A stretch of DNA of 64,000 nucleotides from Bradyrhizobium zhanjiangense (GTDB taxonomy: Bacteria; Pseudomonadota; Alphaproteobacteria; Rhizobiales; Xanthobacteraceae). Both the position numbers and the translations under genes were made by a program. The DNA lies in assembly GCF_004114935.1 (NCBI RefSeq), contig NZ_CP022221.1, positions 1,819,001 to 1,883,000 on the forward strand, read 5' to 3'. Each line of letters begins with the position of its first letter. Position 1 is the first letter of the stretch. Below, piece after piece: positions 42,687 to 53,102 of the stretch. The notes beneath the pieces were generated by a model. It was not told the DNA's origin, ran no database searches, and worked only from the letters and a program-made list of their open reading frames with translations.

Positions 42687-44423
42687 ATGGCGATCAACAA
42701 TGTGGCCGATCTGTTCGTGGCAACGCTCGAACAGGCCGGCGTCAAGCGCATCTACGGCATCGTCGGCGACAGCCTGAACGCATTTACCGAGGCGCTGCGC
42801 CGTCGCGGCACGATCGAATGGATCCATGTCCGGCACGAAGAGGTTGCGGCTTTCGCCGCCGCCGGCGAAGCCGAGATGACGGGCAGCCTTGCGGTGTGTG
42901 CCGGCTCCTGCGGCCCCGGCAATCTGCATCTGATCAACGGCCTGTTTGACGCGCATCGCAGCCGCGTTCCTGTGCTGGCAATCGCGGCGCAGATCCCCTC
43001 AGCCGAGATCGGCGGCGGCTATTTCCAGGAAACGCATCCGCAAAACCTGTTCCGCGAGTGCAGCCATTATTGCGAGTTGGTCTCCGACCCGAGCCAGCTT
43101 CCTTACGTGCTGGAGAATGCGATCCGTGCGGCGGTAGGCCTTCGCGGTGTCGCCGTCGTCGCCATGCCCGGCGATGTCGCTTTCCGCAGCCCGCCGAAGC
43201 GCGCGCTGTCGACGACGCGCGGGCTTGCGCTGGCAGCGCCGAAGGTCGTGCCGCAGGCCGATGAGCTGAAGGCGCTTGCGGATCGCCTGAATGGCGCCGA
43301 ACGCATCACGCTGTTCTGCGGCCGTGGCTGCGCCGGCGCGCATGCGCCGCTGATGCAGCTTGCGGAGACCCTGAAGAGCCCAATCGTGCATGCCCTCGGC
43401 GGCAAGGAGCATGTCGAACACGACAACCCCTACGACGTCGGCATGACCGGCTTCATCGGCTTCTCCTCTGGTTACGCGGCCATGCACGCCTGCGACGCGT
43501 TGGTGATGCTCGGCACAGATTTCCCATACAAGCAGTTCTTCCCGACCGACTGCCAGATCGTACAGATCGACATCAGGCCGGAAAATCTGGGACGGCGCTG
43601 CAAGATCGATCTCGGGCTCGTCGGCGACGTCAAGCTCACCATCGAGGAGCTGCTGCCGCTGCTCAAGACAAAGACGCAGCGCAAGCATCTCGACGATGCC
43701 ATCGCGCACTATAAGAAGGCGCGCGAGGGGCTCGACCAGCTCGCCAGGGGCACGCCGGGAGCCAAGCCGATCCATCCGCAATATCTGGCAAAAGTCATCA
43801 GCGACCATGCGACCGACGATGCCGTGTTCACCGCCGACGTCGGCACGCCTACGGTGTGGGCCGCGCGCTATCTCGACATGAACGGCCGCCGCCGTCTGAT
43901 CGGCTCCTTCGTGCACGGCTCGATGGCCAACGCCATGCCGCAGGCGATCGGCGCGCAGGCTGCACAGCCCGGCCGCCAGGTGATCTCGCTGTCGGGCGAC
44001 GGCGGCTTCACCATGCTGATGGGCGACCTGATCACGCTGACGCAGATGAAGCTGCCGGTGAAGGTGATCGTGTTCAACAACGGCGTGCTCGGCTTCGTCG
44101 CGCTGGAGATGAAGGCCGCGGGCTTCGTCGACACCAATGTCGATCTGGAGAACCCTGATTTCGCCGCGATGGCGCGCGCGATGGGCGTCTTTGCGAAGCG
44201 CGTCGAGGACCCCGGCGAACTCTCGGGCGCGATGAAGGAGGTGCTGGCCCATAACGGGCCGGCGCTGCTCGACGTCGTCACCGCCAAGCAGGAGCTGTCG
44301 ATGCCGCCGACCATCACGCCCGAGCAGATCAAGGGCTTTAGTCTGTGGGTGCTGCGCGCCGTGATGAACGGCCGCGGCGACGAGGTGCTCGACCTCGCGA
44401 AGACGAATCTGTTGCCGCGCTGA
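42687..44423 (+). CDS. poxB: Pyruvate dehydrogenase (quinone)/PoxB-like thiamine-diphosphate enzyme
   Basis: A 578-residue ThDP enzyme. The catalytic glutamate lies in [20 protein letters not shown], and the C-terminal ThDP motif is [21 protein letters not shown]...NN. The FAD/central domain and C-terminal tail match pyruvate:ubiquinone oxidoreductases, which convert pyruvate to acetate at the membrane. The ATG at 42687 has AGGAG seven bases upstream; a longer frame from 42618 is not supported. Acetolactate-synthase-like activity is the main alternative. It follows dgoKA, whose aldolase makes pyruvate. Confidence 0.85.
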   Translation: MAINNVADLFVATLEQAGVKRIYGIVGDSLNAFTEALRRRGTIEWIHVRHEEVAAFAAAGEAEMTGSLAVCAGSCGPGNLHLINGLFDAHRSRVPVLAIAAQIPSAEIGGGYFQETHPQNLFRECSHYCELVSDPSQLPYVLENAIRAAVGLRGVAVVAMPGDVAFRSPPKRALSTTRGLALAAPKVVPQADELKALADRLNGAERITLFCGRGCAGAHAPLMQLAETLKSPIVHALGGKEHVEHDNPYDVGMTGFIGFSSGYAAMHACDALVMLGTDFPYKQFFPTDCQIVQIDIRPENLGRRCKIDLGLVGDVKLTIEELLPLLKTKTQRKHLDDAIAHYKKAREGLDQLARGTPGAKPIHPQYLAKVISDHATDDAVFTADVGTPTVWAARYLDMNGRRRLIGSFVHGSMANAMPQAIGAQAAQPGRQVISLSGDGGFTMLMGDLITLTQMKLPVKVIVFNNGVLGFVALEMKAAGFVDTNVDLENPDFAAMARAMGVFAKRVEDPGELSGAMKEVLAHNGPALLDVVTAKQELSMPPTITPEQIKGFSLWVLRAVMNGRGDEVLDLAKTNLLPR

Positions 44424-44473
44424 ATATGCCTGAGATGGCTCTTCACCTCTCCCGAAGGGAGAGTGGAATCGCG

Positions 44474-44839
44474 CTAGCCCCGCTTCATCGAGGGCGCGGG
44501 CATCCGCTCGTGGCGGCGCTGGAAGCGCTGCCAGTGCAGCACGATGCCGATCAGCAGCGCCGGCACGAAGCCGAGCATGATCAGGAAATGCGGCAACTCC
44601 TTCGGCGAGATGAAGGCGATCGCGATGTCCGAGATCAGCCAGAGCGCCGCGAACATCACCGCAAAATCCGTGCGCGGGCAGCGCAGGTAGTAGAACACAG
44701 CGGTGACGACGATGGCGGGCCCGATCGCAATGGCGATCATCACCGCCGTCAGTTCCTTCGGCGTCAACGCGTCGAGCACCATCGATGCCAGCAGCCAGAG
44801 TGCGGCGAACATGGCGATGATGTCGAGCGGGTGCCGCAA
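44474..44839 (-). CDS. Four-helix membrane protein built from a duplicated two-helix unit
   Basis: About 121 residues with four membrane helices. The TTG at 44839 has GAGAGG upstream; internal ATG starts exist. The two halves repeat: MFAALWLLASMVLDALTPKEL and MFAALWLISDIAIAFISPKEL both begin a helix pair that ends in a cytoplasmic basic stretch (YYLR and HWQR). The C-terminus is positively charged (RRHERMPAPSMKRG). No family is known to me; a small channel or assembly factor is possible. Confidence 0.65.
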   Translation of the reverse strand: MRHPLDIIAMFAALWLLASMVLDALTPKELTAVMIAIAIGPAIVVTAVFYYLRCPRTDFAVMFAALWLISDIAIAFISPKELPHFLIMLGFVPALLIGIVLHWQRFQRRHERMPAPSMKRG

Positions 44840-44906
44840 ATCAATACCTCTCGCCGGGAACGCGCTATCGTTGTGTCCTGCGCCCCGCCCGTCAAGTAAA
44901 ATACGC

Positions 44907-45815
44907 CTATTCCTCGTCACTTCCAGGCGTCGGCCGCAACATGAAATGACCGAAGGCCGTGGCGATCGGCTTGTTCGCATCGTCCTGCCACGCCCGCGCC
45001 TCAAAGGCCACGATGCGGCGGCCCTGCTTCACGATCGAGACGTTGGCAAAGGTGTCGAGCGCACGGCCGGAGCGCAGATAGTTGACGGTGAGGCCGATCG
45101 GTTTGGGCGGCGCGGCGGTGCCGAGCTCGCGCGCCACCCCGATGATCGCGGTGGTCTCCAGGAAGGCGCCGGTCATGCCGCCATGGATCGCGGGCAGGAT
45201 CGGATTGCCGATGATCTTCGGCGAGAACGGCATCGTCAGCGTGCCGTCGTCGTTGACGCGAATGCCGAGGCAGCGCGCGAACGGGCTATTTGCAAACGGG
45301 CCGTCTGGATCCTCCGGCGCCTCCAGCGTTGGTATGCTGCGCGCATCCATCCTGCGGTCGGCGAGCATGTTGGTGCGGTTGGCGCCGATCATGAAGCAGG
45401 CCGTCGCGGTCGCGACCGGATCGTCCTCGGACTCCTGATAGGCGGTAGAGCGAACGAAGGCGATCGAGCGCGTGGTGCGATAGCAGACCGAATGCGCCTT
45501 GATGTCGAGGCCCGGCGTCGCCGGCTTCTGATAGTCGATGCGCAGGTCCAGGGTCGCGATCGCGCGGGTGCCGTCGAGCGCGAGCTGCACCGCCATGCCG
45601 CAGCTCTCGTCCAGCATCGCGGTGACGACACCGCCATGCAGAACGCCGGTCTCGGTGTCGCCGACGAAGACGGGACGGTAGGGCAGGCTGGACCAGGCCT
45701 CGCCGGGTGCGAAGCGGTCAAGCTGGAGCCCGCTGATATGGCCGTAGTCGGAGCGGCGGCCCTTGATGGCCTCGGCGAGTTCCTCGAAGGGGAGCGTGGT
45801 AGGTATAGCGGACAT
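44907..45815 (-). CDS. Double-hotdog acyl-CoA thioesterase (PaaI/4HBT type)
   Basis: A 302-residue protein with two tandem hotdog domains. The first has the VLHGGVVTAMLDESCGMAVQL helix with ATLDLRIDYQKPA; the second has the equivalent AIHGGMTGAFLETTAIIGVA and IGLTVNYLRSGR. HGG/HGGM plus an acidic residue in the helix is the PaaI-type active site, and both halves keep it. It probably hydrolyses aromatic or fatty acyl-CoA thioesters. Single gene, divergent from the short gene at 45961. Confidence 0.85.
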   Translation of the reverse strand: MSAIPTTLPFEELAEAIKGRRSDYGHISGLQLDRFAPGEAWSSLPYRPVFVGDTETGVLHGGVVTAMLDESCGMAVQLALDGTRAIATLDLRIDYQKPATPGLDIKAHSVCYRTTRSIAFVRSTAYQESEDDPVATATACFMIGANRTNMLADRRMDARSIPTLEAPEDPDGPFANSPFARCLGIRVNDDGTLTMPFSPKIIGNPILPAIHGGMTGAFLETTAIIGVARELGTAAPPKPIGLTVNYLRSGRALDTFANVSIVKQGRRIVAFEARAWQDDANKPIATAFGHFMLRPTPGSDEE

Positions 45816-45960
45816 GACGACGTTCTAGACCAGTGCCGGGCGCCGCGCAAAACCCCGAATAGGCGCCGCCGGTCTGCCTCGGGCGGTTTGGCCTCGACAG
45901 GGCGGGCCGAAGCGACGATGGTGGGTGCTTCGTTCGTTCGACTAGCCGCAAGGAGCGCCC

Positions 45961-46278
45961 ATGACCGACCCCGAAACACCCTCGACCGCCCAGGGGCCCG
46001 TCACCATTTCGACCTCCAGCTCGGAACGGGCGCCGATCATCTATTTCGACGGTGCCTCCTGCTTCGGCCACCACAACGGCGCGATCCAGATCGAGCTCGC
46101 CGCAAACCTGCTGATGCCGGTCGGTGCCGCCGTCAGGGTCGACGTGGTCCAGACCGCGCACTTACGTTGCAGCGTCGCGGCCGCGCTGGCGCTGCGCGAA
46201 GCACTCGACAAGGCGCTGGCGATGTACAAGCAGGGCCAGCAGCAGCCGGCGGAGGACATCCCGGCGGTGAAGAATTGA
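45961..46278 (+). CDS. Small hypothetical protein (DUF3467-like pattern)
   Basis: A 105-residue soluble protein. After a polar, disordered N-terminus it reads PIIYFDGASCFGHHNGAIQI and ELAANLLMPVGAAVRVDVVQ, ending in a helix SVAAALALREALDKALAMYK. The beta-sheet plus terminal helix resembles the small DUF3467 family, but the match is by eye only. A role is unknown. It is a monocistronic gene. Confidence 0.6.
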   Translation: MTDPETPSTAQGPVTISTSSSERAPIIYFDGASCFGHHNGAIQIELAANLLMPVGAAVRVDVVQTAHLRCSVAAALALREALDKALAMYKQGQQQPAEDIPAVKN

Positions 46279-46461
46279 GATCGCAATTGACAGCGATTTA
46301 TCTTTGCGCCACCTTCAGCGTAGGTTGATACGACCTGCCGGTTGCACCCTCCGTGGAATGGTGAACGTATCGAGCCTTCTCGGCCTCCCCTTTGCCCGAG
46401 CGTCCGGGTCAGCAACGCAACCGCCTGATATATCTGGATCGCTCATGCAGAGGACGAACCG

Positions 46462-47688
46462 ATGCGCGATTTTCGCGATGCCAAGGCTATGGCGCAGACC
46501 CTGCGCGAAACCCTGACTACCAAGGCCGTCACCATCAGTCACAGCGAAAGCCTCGAACTGGTATCGAGGATGCTGGGCGTTGCAGACTGGAATACGTTGT
46601 CGGCAATGCTCCAGACCGGGCGTCGCGACACGCTCGTGCCGATCGCAAGGCCCATCAGCTCGACTGCGGTCTATCCGGCGGTCCCGTTGCGCGATTTCGT
46701 GCCGTTTCCGGGCGCAACCTTTCCGTTGTTCGTCGGCCGCGAGAACACCGTGCTCGCGCTCAACCATGCGTTCGAGGGCGAGCGCGAGATGGTCTGCGCG
46801 ATCCAGCGCGATGCGACCGTCGATGAGCCGCAATTTGCCGACCTCTGTGAGATCGGCGTGCTGGTTCAATTGGTCGAACTCGAACGGCTCCAGGACGGAT
46901 CGATCAGGGTCCTGACGCGTGTCCTCCGCCGCGTCGCGCTGCGCAGCTTCGCTGCGCAATCGAGCGGTTATCGGTCCGAGGCATCCGAATTGCCCGAAGG
47001 GGCGCCCGTCGATTCGCCCGAACTGATCCGCCGGGCCATCCAGCGTTTCGAGGATTACGCAGCCACCCACGGCTTGCTGGTGCCTGATATCTGGTTGTTC
47101 TTCGATCAGACGCACGACGTCGGCCGCATAGCGGACACGATGGCGATGCGCATGAAGCTGCCGATCAAGGACAAGTACGAGCTGCTGGCCCTGCTCGATC
47201 CCGTGAAGCGCCTGGAGAAGATCGACGGGTTGCTGGACGTGTCGTCTCGCCCATTTGGCGCGGCCTATGCTGCGACGCGACGCCGAGCGCTGGCCCTCGC
47301 CGATCAGCGCCGCCATCAGTTCGCAACGCTGGAGCACCTGTTGCTGGCGTTGACCGAAGACGGTGATGCCGCACCTATCTTGCAGGCCTGCAACGCCGAT
47401 CTCGGCGTGCTCAGGCAAAACCTCACAGACTATCTCGACAAGGAGCTCGCACACACTGTGATCGAGACGGGAACAGCGGCGCCAACCGTTGCGTTCCGGC
47501 GCGTCGACCGCCGCGCCGCACTGCATGCGCAGGAGGTCGGCAATCCTGCCGTGACGGGCACCAATGCGCTCGTCGCCCTCTTTCCGGAGACACGAAGCCC
47601 AGCGGCGCGCTTGCTCGCCGAGCAGGGCGTATCGCGTTGGCGCGTGGACAAGGCCATTGTGCGAAACGCTGGCGAGGACAAGCGCTAG
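46462..47688 (+). CDS. ATPase-free protein joining Lon N-domain and ClpA-type N-domain
   Basis: A 408-residue protein with three recognisable parts. Residues 1-53 (MRDFRDAKAMAQTLRETL, LELVSRMLGVADWNTLSAML) match a small N-terminal domain that I recall from alphaproteobacterial proteins annotated as glyoxalase-related. Residues 72-265 are a LON substrate-binding domain (VPLRDFVPFPGATFPLFVGR, MKLPIKDKYELLALLDPVKR). Residues 270-405 are two Clp repeats (QFATLEHLLLALTEDGDAAP and FRRVDRRAALHAQEVGNPAV) as in the ClpA N-domain. No AAA+ module, Walker motif or protease site is present. It could be a substrate adaptor or decoy linking Lon/ClpS/ClpAP-type pathways. Confidence 0.8.
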   Translation: MRDFRDAKAMAQTLRETLTTKAVTISHSESLELVSRMLGVADWNTLSAMLQTGRRDTLVPIARPISSTAVYPAVPLRDFVPFPGATFPLFVGRENTVLALNHAFEGEREMVCAIQRDATVDEPQFADLCEIGVLVQLVELERLQDGSIRVLTRVLRRVALRSFAAQSSGYRSEASELPEGAPVDSPELIRRAIQRFEDYAATHGLLVPDIWLFFDQTHDVGRIADTMAMRMKLPIKDKYELLALLDPVKRLEKIDGLLDVSSRPFGAAYAATRRRALALADQRRHQFATLEHLLLALTEDGDAAPILQACNADLGVLRQNLTDYLDKELAHTVIETGTAAPTVAFRRVDRRAALHAQEVGNPAVTGTNALVALFPETRSPAARLLAEQGVSRWRVDKAIVRNAGEDKR

Positions 47689-47707
47689 AGCAACGTGCGG
47701 CGGCAGC

Positions 47708-49183
47708 TCACGCCTTGGTCACATGCACCTTCGCGGTCTTGCCGCCGTTCCACTTGCCGTCGAGCGCGCGCTCGATCTGGGCGGCGAGTTGCAGCAAGAG
47801 GCCGTCATTGGCCTGCTTCGCGATCGCCTGGATGCCGAGCGGCAGGCCGTGCTCGTGGGTCGCCATCGGCAGCGAGATCGCCGGCATGCCGCAGAGATTG
47901 GCGAGCGGCGTGAAGGCGAAATTGCGCCAGAGATTGCCGAACCAGTCGAGCACATCGGGATTATCGGAGATCGTGAGATATTCCTTGGTGCCGACCTTCG
48001 GCGTCGGCAGCGCGGTGACCGGCGTCAGGATCACGTCCCACTGCTCGAAGAAGGCGCCGAAGCCGCGGGAGGTCGTGTTGAACACGCCTTGCATCTTCGC
48101 GCGCTCGGCGAAGCTCGTGTGCCGCCCGGCTTCCCAGATGCGGATGTTCATGGGCTCGATCAGATCTTCCGGCGGCGTCGTTAGCCCGCGCGCGGCCAGC
48201 ATGTTGGAGATCACTACCGCAAAGTTGGAGATGTAGCAGGTGGTCTGCGCCGCGAACGCGGCGCGGAAGTCGAGTTCGGGCAGGGCGTAGTCGACGTGAT
48301 GGCCGAGGCCTTCGAGGAAGCGGCCCGCCTTCTCCAGTTCAGCTGCGATGTGCGGCGTCGCGGTGTAGTCGCCCCAGGTGTGCGACAGCGCGATCCGGAG
48401 CTTGGTCGGATCGCGCTTGATCATCTCGCAATAGGGCTGCGCCGTGGTCCAGAACGGCATAAACTCGCCGGGCGCAGGCCCCCTTGCGTGATCGACGAAG
48501 GCCGCGGTGTCGCGCACGCTGCGCGACTGGCAGCCCTGGATCGAGACGAGGCCAGTGAGATCGGACATGTGCGGGGCGAGCGAGAACACCCCGCGCGATA
48601 CTTTCAATCCGATATTGCCGTTGACGCCGGCGGGAATGCGGATCGAACCGCCGCCGTCGGTCGCATGCGCGATCGGCACCACGCCGGCCGCGACCATCGC
48701 GGCGCTCCCGGCCGACGAGCCGCAGGTGGTGTAGTCGGTATTCCAGGGATTGCGCGTGACATAGACGGCGGGATTATCGGCCGAGCTGCACACGCCGAAT
48801 TCCGGCGTCGTGGTGCGTCCGATCAGGTTGAGGCCAGCCTGGCGGAATTTGCCGGTCAGGAAGGTGTCGGCGGCCGCGCGATTGCCGCGCATCAGGAGCG
48901 AGCCCATCTCCTGGAGCCGGCCCTTCATGGTCGGTCCCAGATCCTTCATCAGGAAGGGCAGGCCGGCGAACGGGCCGGAGAGGTTGGCGCCGTCCTTGGC
49001 GGGATCGGCGATCACGTCATCGAACAGCTCGACCACGCCCGACAGCGCCGGATTGACCTTGGCGACGCCCGCCGCGGTCTGCCGCGCCAGTTCCTTCGCC
49101 GTCAGCTCGCCATTGCGGACGCGGGCGGCCAGCGCCACGCCGTCGTGCTGCGCCCATTCACTCCAGCTCATCGGCAAAGTCAT
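47708..49183 (-). CDS. Amidase-signature family hydrolase
   Basis: A 491-residue amidase. The Lys is in LPFLMKDLGPTMKG, the serine loop is CGSSAGSAAMVAAG and the nucleophile loop is ATDGGGSIRIPAG, so the Ser-cisSer-Lys triad is complete. Start chosen at the ATG at 49183; a TTG at 49225 would add 14 residues. Related enzymes include aryl and aliphatic amidases and 6-aminohexanoate-cyclic-dimer hydrolase, to which the TTPEFGVCSSADNPAVYVTRN segment is reminiscent. Substrate unknown. It is convergent with the Lon/Clp-type protein gene. Confidence 0.88.
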   Translation of the reverse strand: MTLPMSWSEWAQHDGVALAARVRNGELTAKELARQTAAGVAKVNPALSGVVELFDDVIADPAKDGANLSGPFAGLPFLMKDLGPTMKGRLQEMGSLLMRGNRAAADTFLTGKFRQAGLNLIGRTTTPEFGVCSSADNPAVYVTRNPWNTDYTTCGSSAGSAAMVAAGVVPIAHATDGGGSIRIPAGVNGNIGLKVSRGVFSLAPHMSDLTGLVSIQGCQSRSVRDTAAFVDHARGPAPGEFMPFWTTAQPYCEMIKRDPTKLRIALSHTWGDYTATPHIAAELEKAGRFLEGLGHHVDYALPELDFRAAFAAQTTCYISNFAVVISNMLAARGLTTPPEDLIEPMNIRIWEAGRHTSFAERAKMQGVFNTTSRGFGAFFEQWDVILTPVTALPTPKVGTKEYLTISDNPDVLDWFGNLWRNFAFTPLANLCGMPAISLPMATHEHGLPLGIQAIAKQANDGLLLQLAAQIERALDGKWNGGKTAKVHVTKA

Positions 49184-49818
49184 GTAGTCAAATCCCCTTG
49201 ATGCGGCGTCACCTTCCTTTCGCAAGGAACCGCGTGAATCAACCGAGCTGGCGCGAGGGGCAGGGTTGCGTGGGGCGGAGAGGTCGGGGACGCAGAGCTG
49301 CCGGCTGTATCAATCCGACAGTCGCGCGATCGCTGCAACCGGCCCGCCGCCGGACACCGTAGCCCGCGGGCTCAACGGAGCATGTCCCTCGCTCCGTCAT
49401 TGCGAGCCACTGGGTCCGCGCGAAGCGCGGCGCGATGACAGGCTCCGCGAAGCAATCCAGAGTCTCCCCGCGGTGGGATTCTGGATTGCTTCGTCGCATC
49501 AGCGCAAAATTGCTCTGCAATTTTGTCGCGAGCACCTCGCAATGACGGCGTGGAGAGAGCGGGCGCCGCACTCCGCTCTCGTGCCCCGGACGCAGCGCCG
49601 CATCGCTTGCGCGCTGCAGCGCGTCCGGGACACGAGAGCACAGCACGAACACGTCGTCCTCCCAACGATTGTGGCGAGATCGCATCGGTTCAACAAAAAA
49701 TCCTCTGTCGACGGCCATCCGCCACACCTTGATGAATCAACCCCGGTTGGTTCATAAGCGGCGTCCCGTGGCCGGTGGTTCGCCCCTGCGTCGCGTGCTT
49801 GGATAGAGGGATTCTCGC
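49184..49818. repeat. Intergenic region with two dispersed repeat families
   Basis: 49392-49550 is a REP-like element whose ends, CGTCATTGCGAGC and TCGCAATGACGG, are inverted, and whose middle has GAAGCAATCCAGAGT opposite CTGGATTGCTTCGTC. 49576-49638 is a second hairpin with arms CTCTCGTGCCCCGGACGC and GCGTCCGGGACACGAGAG. Both are common in bradyrhizobial intergenic DNA. No gene is recognised in the remaining bases. Confidence 0.75.
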
Positions 49819-52155
49819 GTGGCAAATATCAACCAGAAAATTGCGCAGGAGCTTGGGGTTCGCGCCGAGCAGGTCGAGGCGGCGGTGACGCTGCTCGACG
49901 GCGGCGCCACGGTTCCCTTCATCGCCCGCTACCGCAAGGAAGCGACCGGTGCGCTCGACGACGCGCAATTGCGCACCCTGGAGGAGCGCCTGGTTTACCT
50001 GCGTGAGCTCGAAGACCGCCGCAAGGCCATCCTCGAATCGGTCCGCGAACAGGGCAAGCTCGACGCGGCTCTCGAAGCCAGCATTCTCGCCGCCGACAGC
50101 AAGGCACGCCTCGAAGACATCTATCTGCCGTTCAAGCCGAAGCGCCGCACCAAGGCCGAGATCGCCAAGGAAGCCGGCCTCGAGCCGCTCGCCAATCAGC
50201 TGATGGCGGAGCCTGGCAATGATCCCAAGGTCGTAGCCGAAGCCTTCATCAACGCCGAGAAGGGCGTTGCCGATGCCGCTGCCGCTCTCGACGGCGCCCG
50301 CGCCATCCTGGTCGAGCGCTTCGACGAGGACGCCGACCTGATCGGCGCGCTGCGCGAGGAGATGTGGACCAATGCGCGCATGGCCTCCAAGGTGCGCGAC
50401 GGCAAGAAGACCGAGGGCGAGAAGTTCGCCGACTATTTCGATTTCTCCGAGCCGCTGACGAAGCTGCCCTCGCACCGCATCCTCGCGATGTTCCGCGGCG
50501 AGAAGGAAGAGATCCTCGACCTGCAAATTCAGGCCGAGGCCGAGGCGCCGCCGCCCGGTGTGCCCAGTGCCTACGAACTGAAGATCATGAAGCGGTTCGG
50601 CATTGCCGATCTCAAGCGCCCCGGCGACCGCTGGCTGATCGACACCGTGCGCTGGGCCTGGCGCACAAAAATCCAGGTCCATCTCAACATCGACCTGCGC
50701 ATGCGGCTGTGGAACTCGGCCGAGACCGAGGCCGTGCGCGTGTTCGCCTCCAATCTGCGCGATCTCTTGCTGGCGGCGCCCGCCGGCACCCGCGTCACCA
50801 TGGGGCTCGATCCCGGCTACCGCACCGGCGTTAAGGTCGCTGTCGTCGATGCCACCGGCAAGGTGGTCGACACCACCGCGATCTACCCGCACGAGCCGCA
50901 GCGGCAGTGGAACGAGTCGCTGGCGACCCTCGGCAGGCTTGCGCTGAAGCATCGCGTCGAGCTGATCGCGATCGGCAACGGCACCGCCTCGCGCGAGACC
51001 GACAAGCTCGCGGCCGATCTCGTCAAGGGCCTTCCCGAACTGAAGATGACCAAGATCGTGGTGTCGGAAGCCGGCGCCTCGGTCTATTCGGCCTCGGCTT
51101 TCGCCTCGGAGGAATTGCCGGGCCTCGACGTCACCCTGCGCGGCGCGGTCTCGATCGCGCGGCGGCTCCAGGATCCGCTCGCCGAGCTGGTCAAGATCGA
51201 GCCCAAGGCGATCGGCGTCGGCCAGTATCAGCACGACCTCGGCCAGGCCAAGCTCGCCAAATCGCTCGATGCCGTGGTTGAAGACTGCGTGAACGCGGTC
51301 GGGGTCGACGTCAACACCGCCTCCGCGCCGCTGCTGGCGCGCGTGTCGGGCGTCGGCGCAGGCCTTGCGCAGAGCATCGTGGCGCACCGCGACGCCAACG
51401 GCCCGTTCAAATCGCGCAAGGCGCTCAAGGACGTGCCGCGGCTCGGGCCGAAGGCATTCGAGCAGTGCGCGGGCTTCCTGCGCATCCTCGGCGGCGAGGA
51501 TCCGCTCGACGCCTCCGGCGTGCATCCGGAAGCCTATCCGGTGGTGCGCCGGATTCTCGCGGCAACCAAGAGCGACATCAAGGCGCTGATCGGCAGCAGC
51601 GAGATCGTGCGCACGCTCAAGCCGAAGGATTTCGTCGACGAGACCTTCGGCCTGCCGACCGTCACCGACATCCTGCGCGAGCTCGAAAAGCCCGGCCGCG
51701 ACCCGCGCCCGGCGTTCAAGGCCGCGGTGTTCAAGGAAGGCGTCGAGGAGATCAAGGATCTCAAGAAGGGCATGATCCTCGAGGGCACCGTGACCAACGT
51801 CGCCGCCTTCGGCGCCTTCGTCGACATCGGCGTGCACCAGGACGGCCTCGTGCACATCTCGGCGATGTCGAAGAATTACATCAAGGATCCGCGCGAGGTG
51901 GTGAAGCCCGGCGACATCGTCAAGGTGAAGGTGCTGGACTTCGAGGTCGCCCGCAAGCGCATCTCGCTGACGCTGCGGCTGGATGACGAGGTCGGCGCCA
52001 AGAAGGACGCGCCCGGCATGCAGCGCGACAACAATTCGCGCAACAGCGCACGCATGACCTCGTCGGCGCCGCGCAAGCAGGAATCCTCCGGCGGGGGCGC
52101 GCTTGCGGAGGCGTTGCGGCGTGCAGCCGAGAAGAGCGGCGGCAAGCGGGTGTGA
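49819..52155 (+). CDS. tex: Tex, S1-domain RNA-binding transcription accessory protein
   Basis: A 778-residue Tex protein starting at GTG. It contains the N-terminal Tex segment ([20 protein letters not shown]), a YqgF-like nuclease-fold domain ([21 protein letters not shown]), the helix-hairpin-helix repeats (SVGAG-type [16 protein letters not shown]) and a C-terminal S1 domain ([21 protein letters not shown]). Tex binds RNA and the transcription machinery and is conserved in most bacteria. A low-complexity tail follows S1. Downstream is a hairpin at 52164-52190. Confidence 0.96.
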   Translation: MANINQKIAQELGVRAEQVEAAVTLLDGGATVPFIARYRKEATGALDDAQLRTLEERLVYLRELEDRRKAILESVREQGKLDAALEASILAADSKARLEDIYLPFKPKRRTKAEIAKEAGLEPLANQLMAEPGNDPKVVAEAFINAEKGVADAAAALDGARAILVERFDEDADLIGALREEMWTNARMASKVRDGKKTEGEKFADYFDFSEPLTKLPSHRILAMFRGEKEEILDLQIQAEAEAPPPGVPSAYELKIMKRFGIADLKRPGDRWLIDTVRWAWRTKIQVHLNIDLRMRLWNSAETEAVRVFASNLRDLLLAAPAGTRVTMGLDPGYRTGVKVAVVDATGKVVDTTAIYPHEPQRQWNESLATLGRLALKHRVELIAIGNGTASRETDKLAADLVKGLPELKMTKIVVSEAGASVYSASAFASEELPGLDVTLRGAVSIARRLQDPLAELVKIEPKAIGVGQYQHDLGQAKLAKSLDAVVEDCVNAVGVDVNTASAPLLARVSGVGAGLAQSIVAHRDANGPFKSRKALKDVPRLGPKAFEQCAGFLRILGGEDPLDASGVHPEAYPVVRRILAATKSDIKALIGSSEIVRTLKPKDFVDETFGLPTVTDILRELEKPGRDPRPAFKAAVFKEGVEEIKDLKKGMILEGTVTNVAAFGAFVDIGVHQDGLVHISAMSKNYIKDPREVVKPGDIVKVKVLDFEVARKRISLTLRLDDEVGAKKDAPGMQRDNNSRNSARMTSSAPRKQESSGGGALAEALRRAAEKSGGKRV

Positions 52156-52163
52156 CCCCTTAA

Positions 52164-52340
52164 CCTCTCCCCGCCCTTTGCGGGGAGGGGTCGGATCGCG
52201 TCAGCGATCCGGGTGAGGGGCAGGGCACTATGGTGCCGAGACGGGAATCCATCCGACTCGTCGGATATCCGGCTCATAACTCAAATCGAATTTGCCGAAG
52301 CACCCCTCACCCCTCCCTCTCCCCGTAAGAACGGGGAGAG
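52164..52340. repeat. Terminator-like hairpins after tex
   Basis: 52164-52190 pairs CCTCTCCCCG with CGGGGAGGGG (one mismatch). 52317-52340 is a perfect 10-bp stem CTCTCCCCGT/ACGGGGAGAG with a 4-nt loop. Both belong to the same repeat family as the hairpins at 38924-39076. They probably terminate tex transcription. Confidence 0.7.
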
Positions 52341-52477
52341 GGAGTGACAGAGCGCCGCCTCCCTGACACCCGCGTCAGAATCTGGCGCATTTGTAAGTTG
52401 ATGGGGACAGCGCATTCGCTTCTCCTGATCCTCCTCATGCAGCGGGACTAGCGCTGCACTGCAAGGAGGATCTTCCG

Positions 52478-53005
52478 ATGAAGAACAGGCTTCTCACAGG
52501 GCTCGTCGCAGCGGCAGTGGCTGCGACGCTGGCGGCCGCGGCGCCCGCGCTCGCGCGCGGCGGTTTTGGCGGTGGCGGCCATGGCGGCTTTGGCGGCGGG
52601 CATTTCGGTGGTGGCGGCATGCACGCCGGCGGCATGGGCGGTGGCATGCATGTCGGCGGTATGGGCGGGGGCATGCGAGTGGGCGGCATGGGCGGAGCTC
52701 ATTTCGGTGGCGCCCGCTTCGCCGGTTCCCCGATGGCCGCTCACGCGGCGATCGGGCCGCGCTTTGCCGGTGCGCCGCTCGCGACCCGCGCCGCCTTCGG
52801 CCCGCGGTTTGCCGGCACGGCATTCCACGGCAGGCCCTTCATTGGCCGGCATGCCTTCTTCTTCCGGCATCATCGCTTCCACCGCTTCGCCTTCATCGGC
52901 GCGCCGTTCGTCTATGCCAACTATTACGACGACGGCTGCTGGCGCAGGAGATGGACGCCCTATGGCTGGCACTGGGTCAATGTGTGCGGGTACGATTGGT
53001 ACTAG
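52478..53005 (+). CDS. Exported Gly/His/Met-rich protein
   Basis: A 175-residue secreted protein. A clear signal peptide (MKNRLLTGLVAAAVAATLAA ending APALA-RG) is followed by a low-complexity region with GGGGHGGFGGGHFGGGGMHA, further GGM/GGH repeats and a histidine-rich stretch FFFRHHRFHRFAF. The C-terminus ends in an aromatic block WTPYGWHWVNVCGYDWY with a cysteine. The composition suggests metal binding or a cell-surface role; similar proteins are common in alphaproteobacteria without known function. It precedes the two-component pair by about 100 bp. Confidence 0.8.
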   Translation: MKNRLLTGLVAAAVAATLAAAAPALARGGFGGGGHGGFGGGHFGGGGMHAGGMGGGMHVGGMGGGMRVGGMGGAHFGGARFAGSPMAAHAAIGPRFAGAPLATRAAFGPRFAGTAFHGRPFIGRHAFFFRHHRFHRFAFIGAPFVYANYYDDGCWRRRWTPYGWHWVNVCGYDWY

Positions 53006-53102
53006 CATCGCCGTACCGCACCATTGTCGCGGTCGCCACCGGGCGGTTCCGCTCAGCCCCGGGACGGGATAGTCTGGTGGCGATCGTCGCGCGGAGTTTT
53101 GC

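Noticed and set aside
49690..51855. 721-residue minus-strand frame opposite tex
   Set aside because: Shadow; the tex product has all its expected domains on the plus strand.
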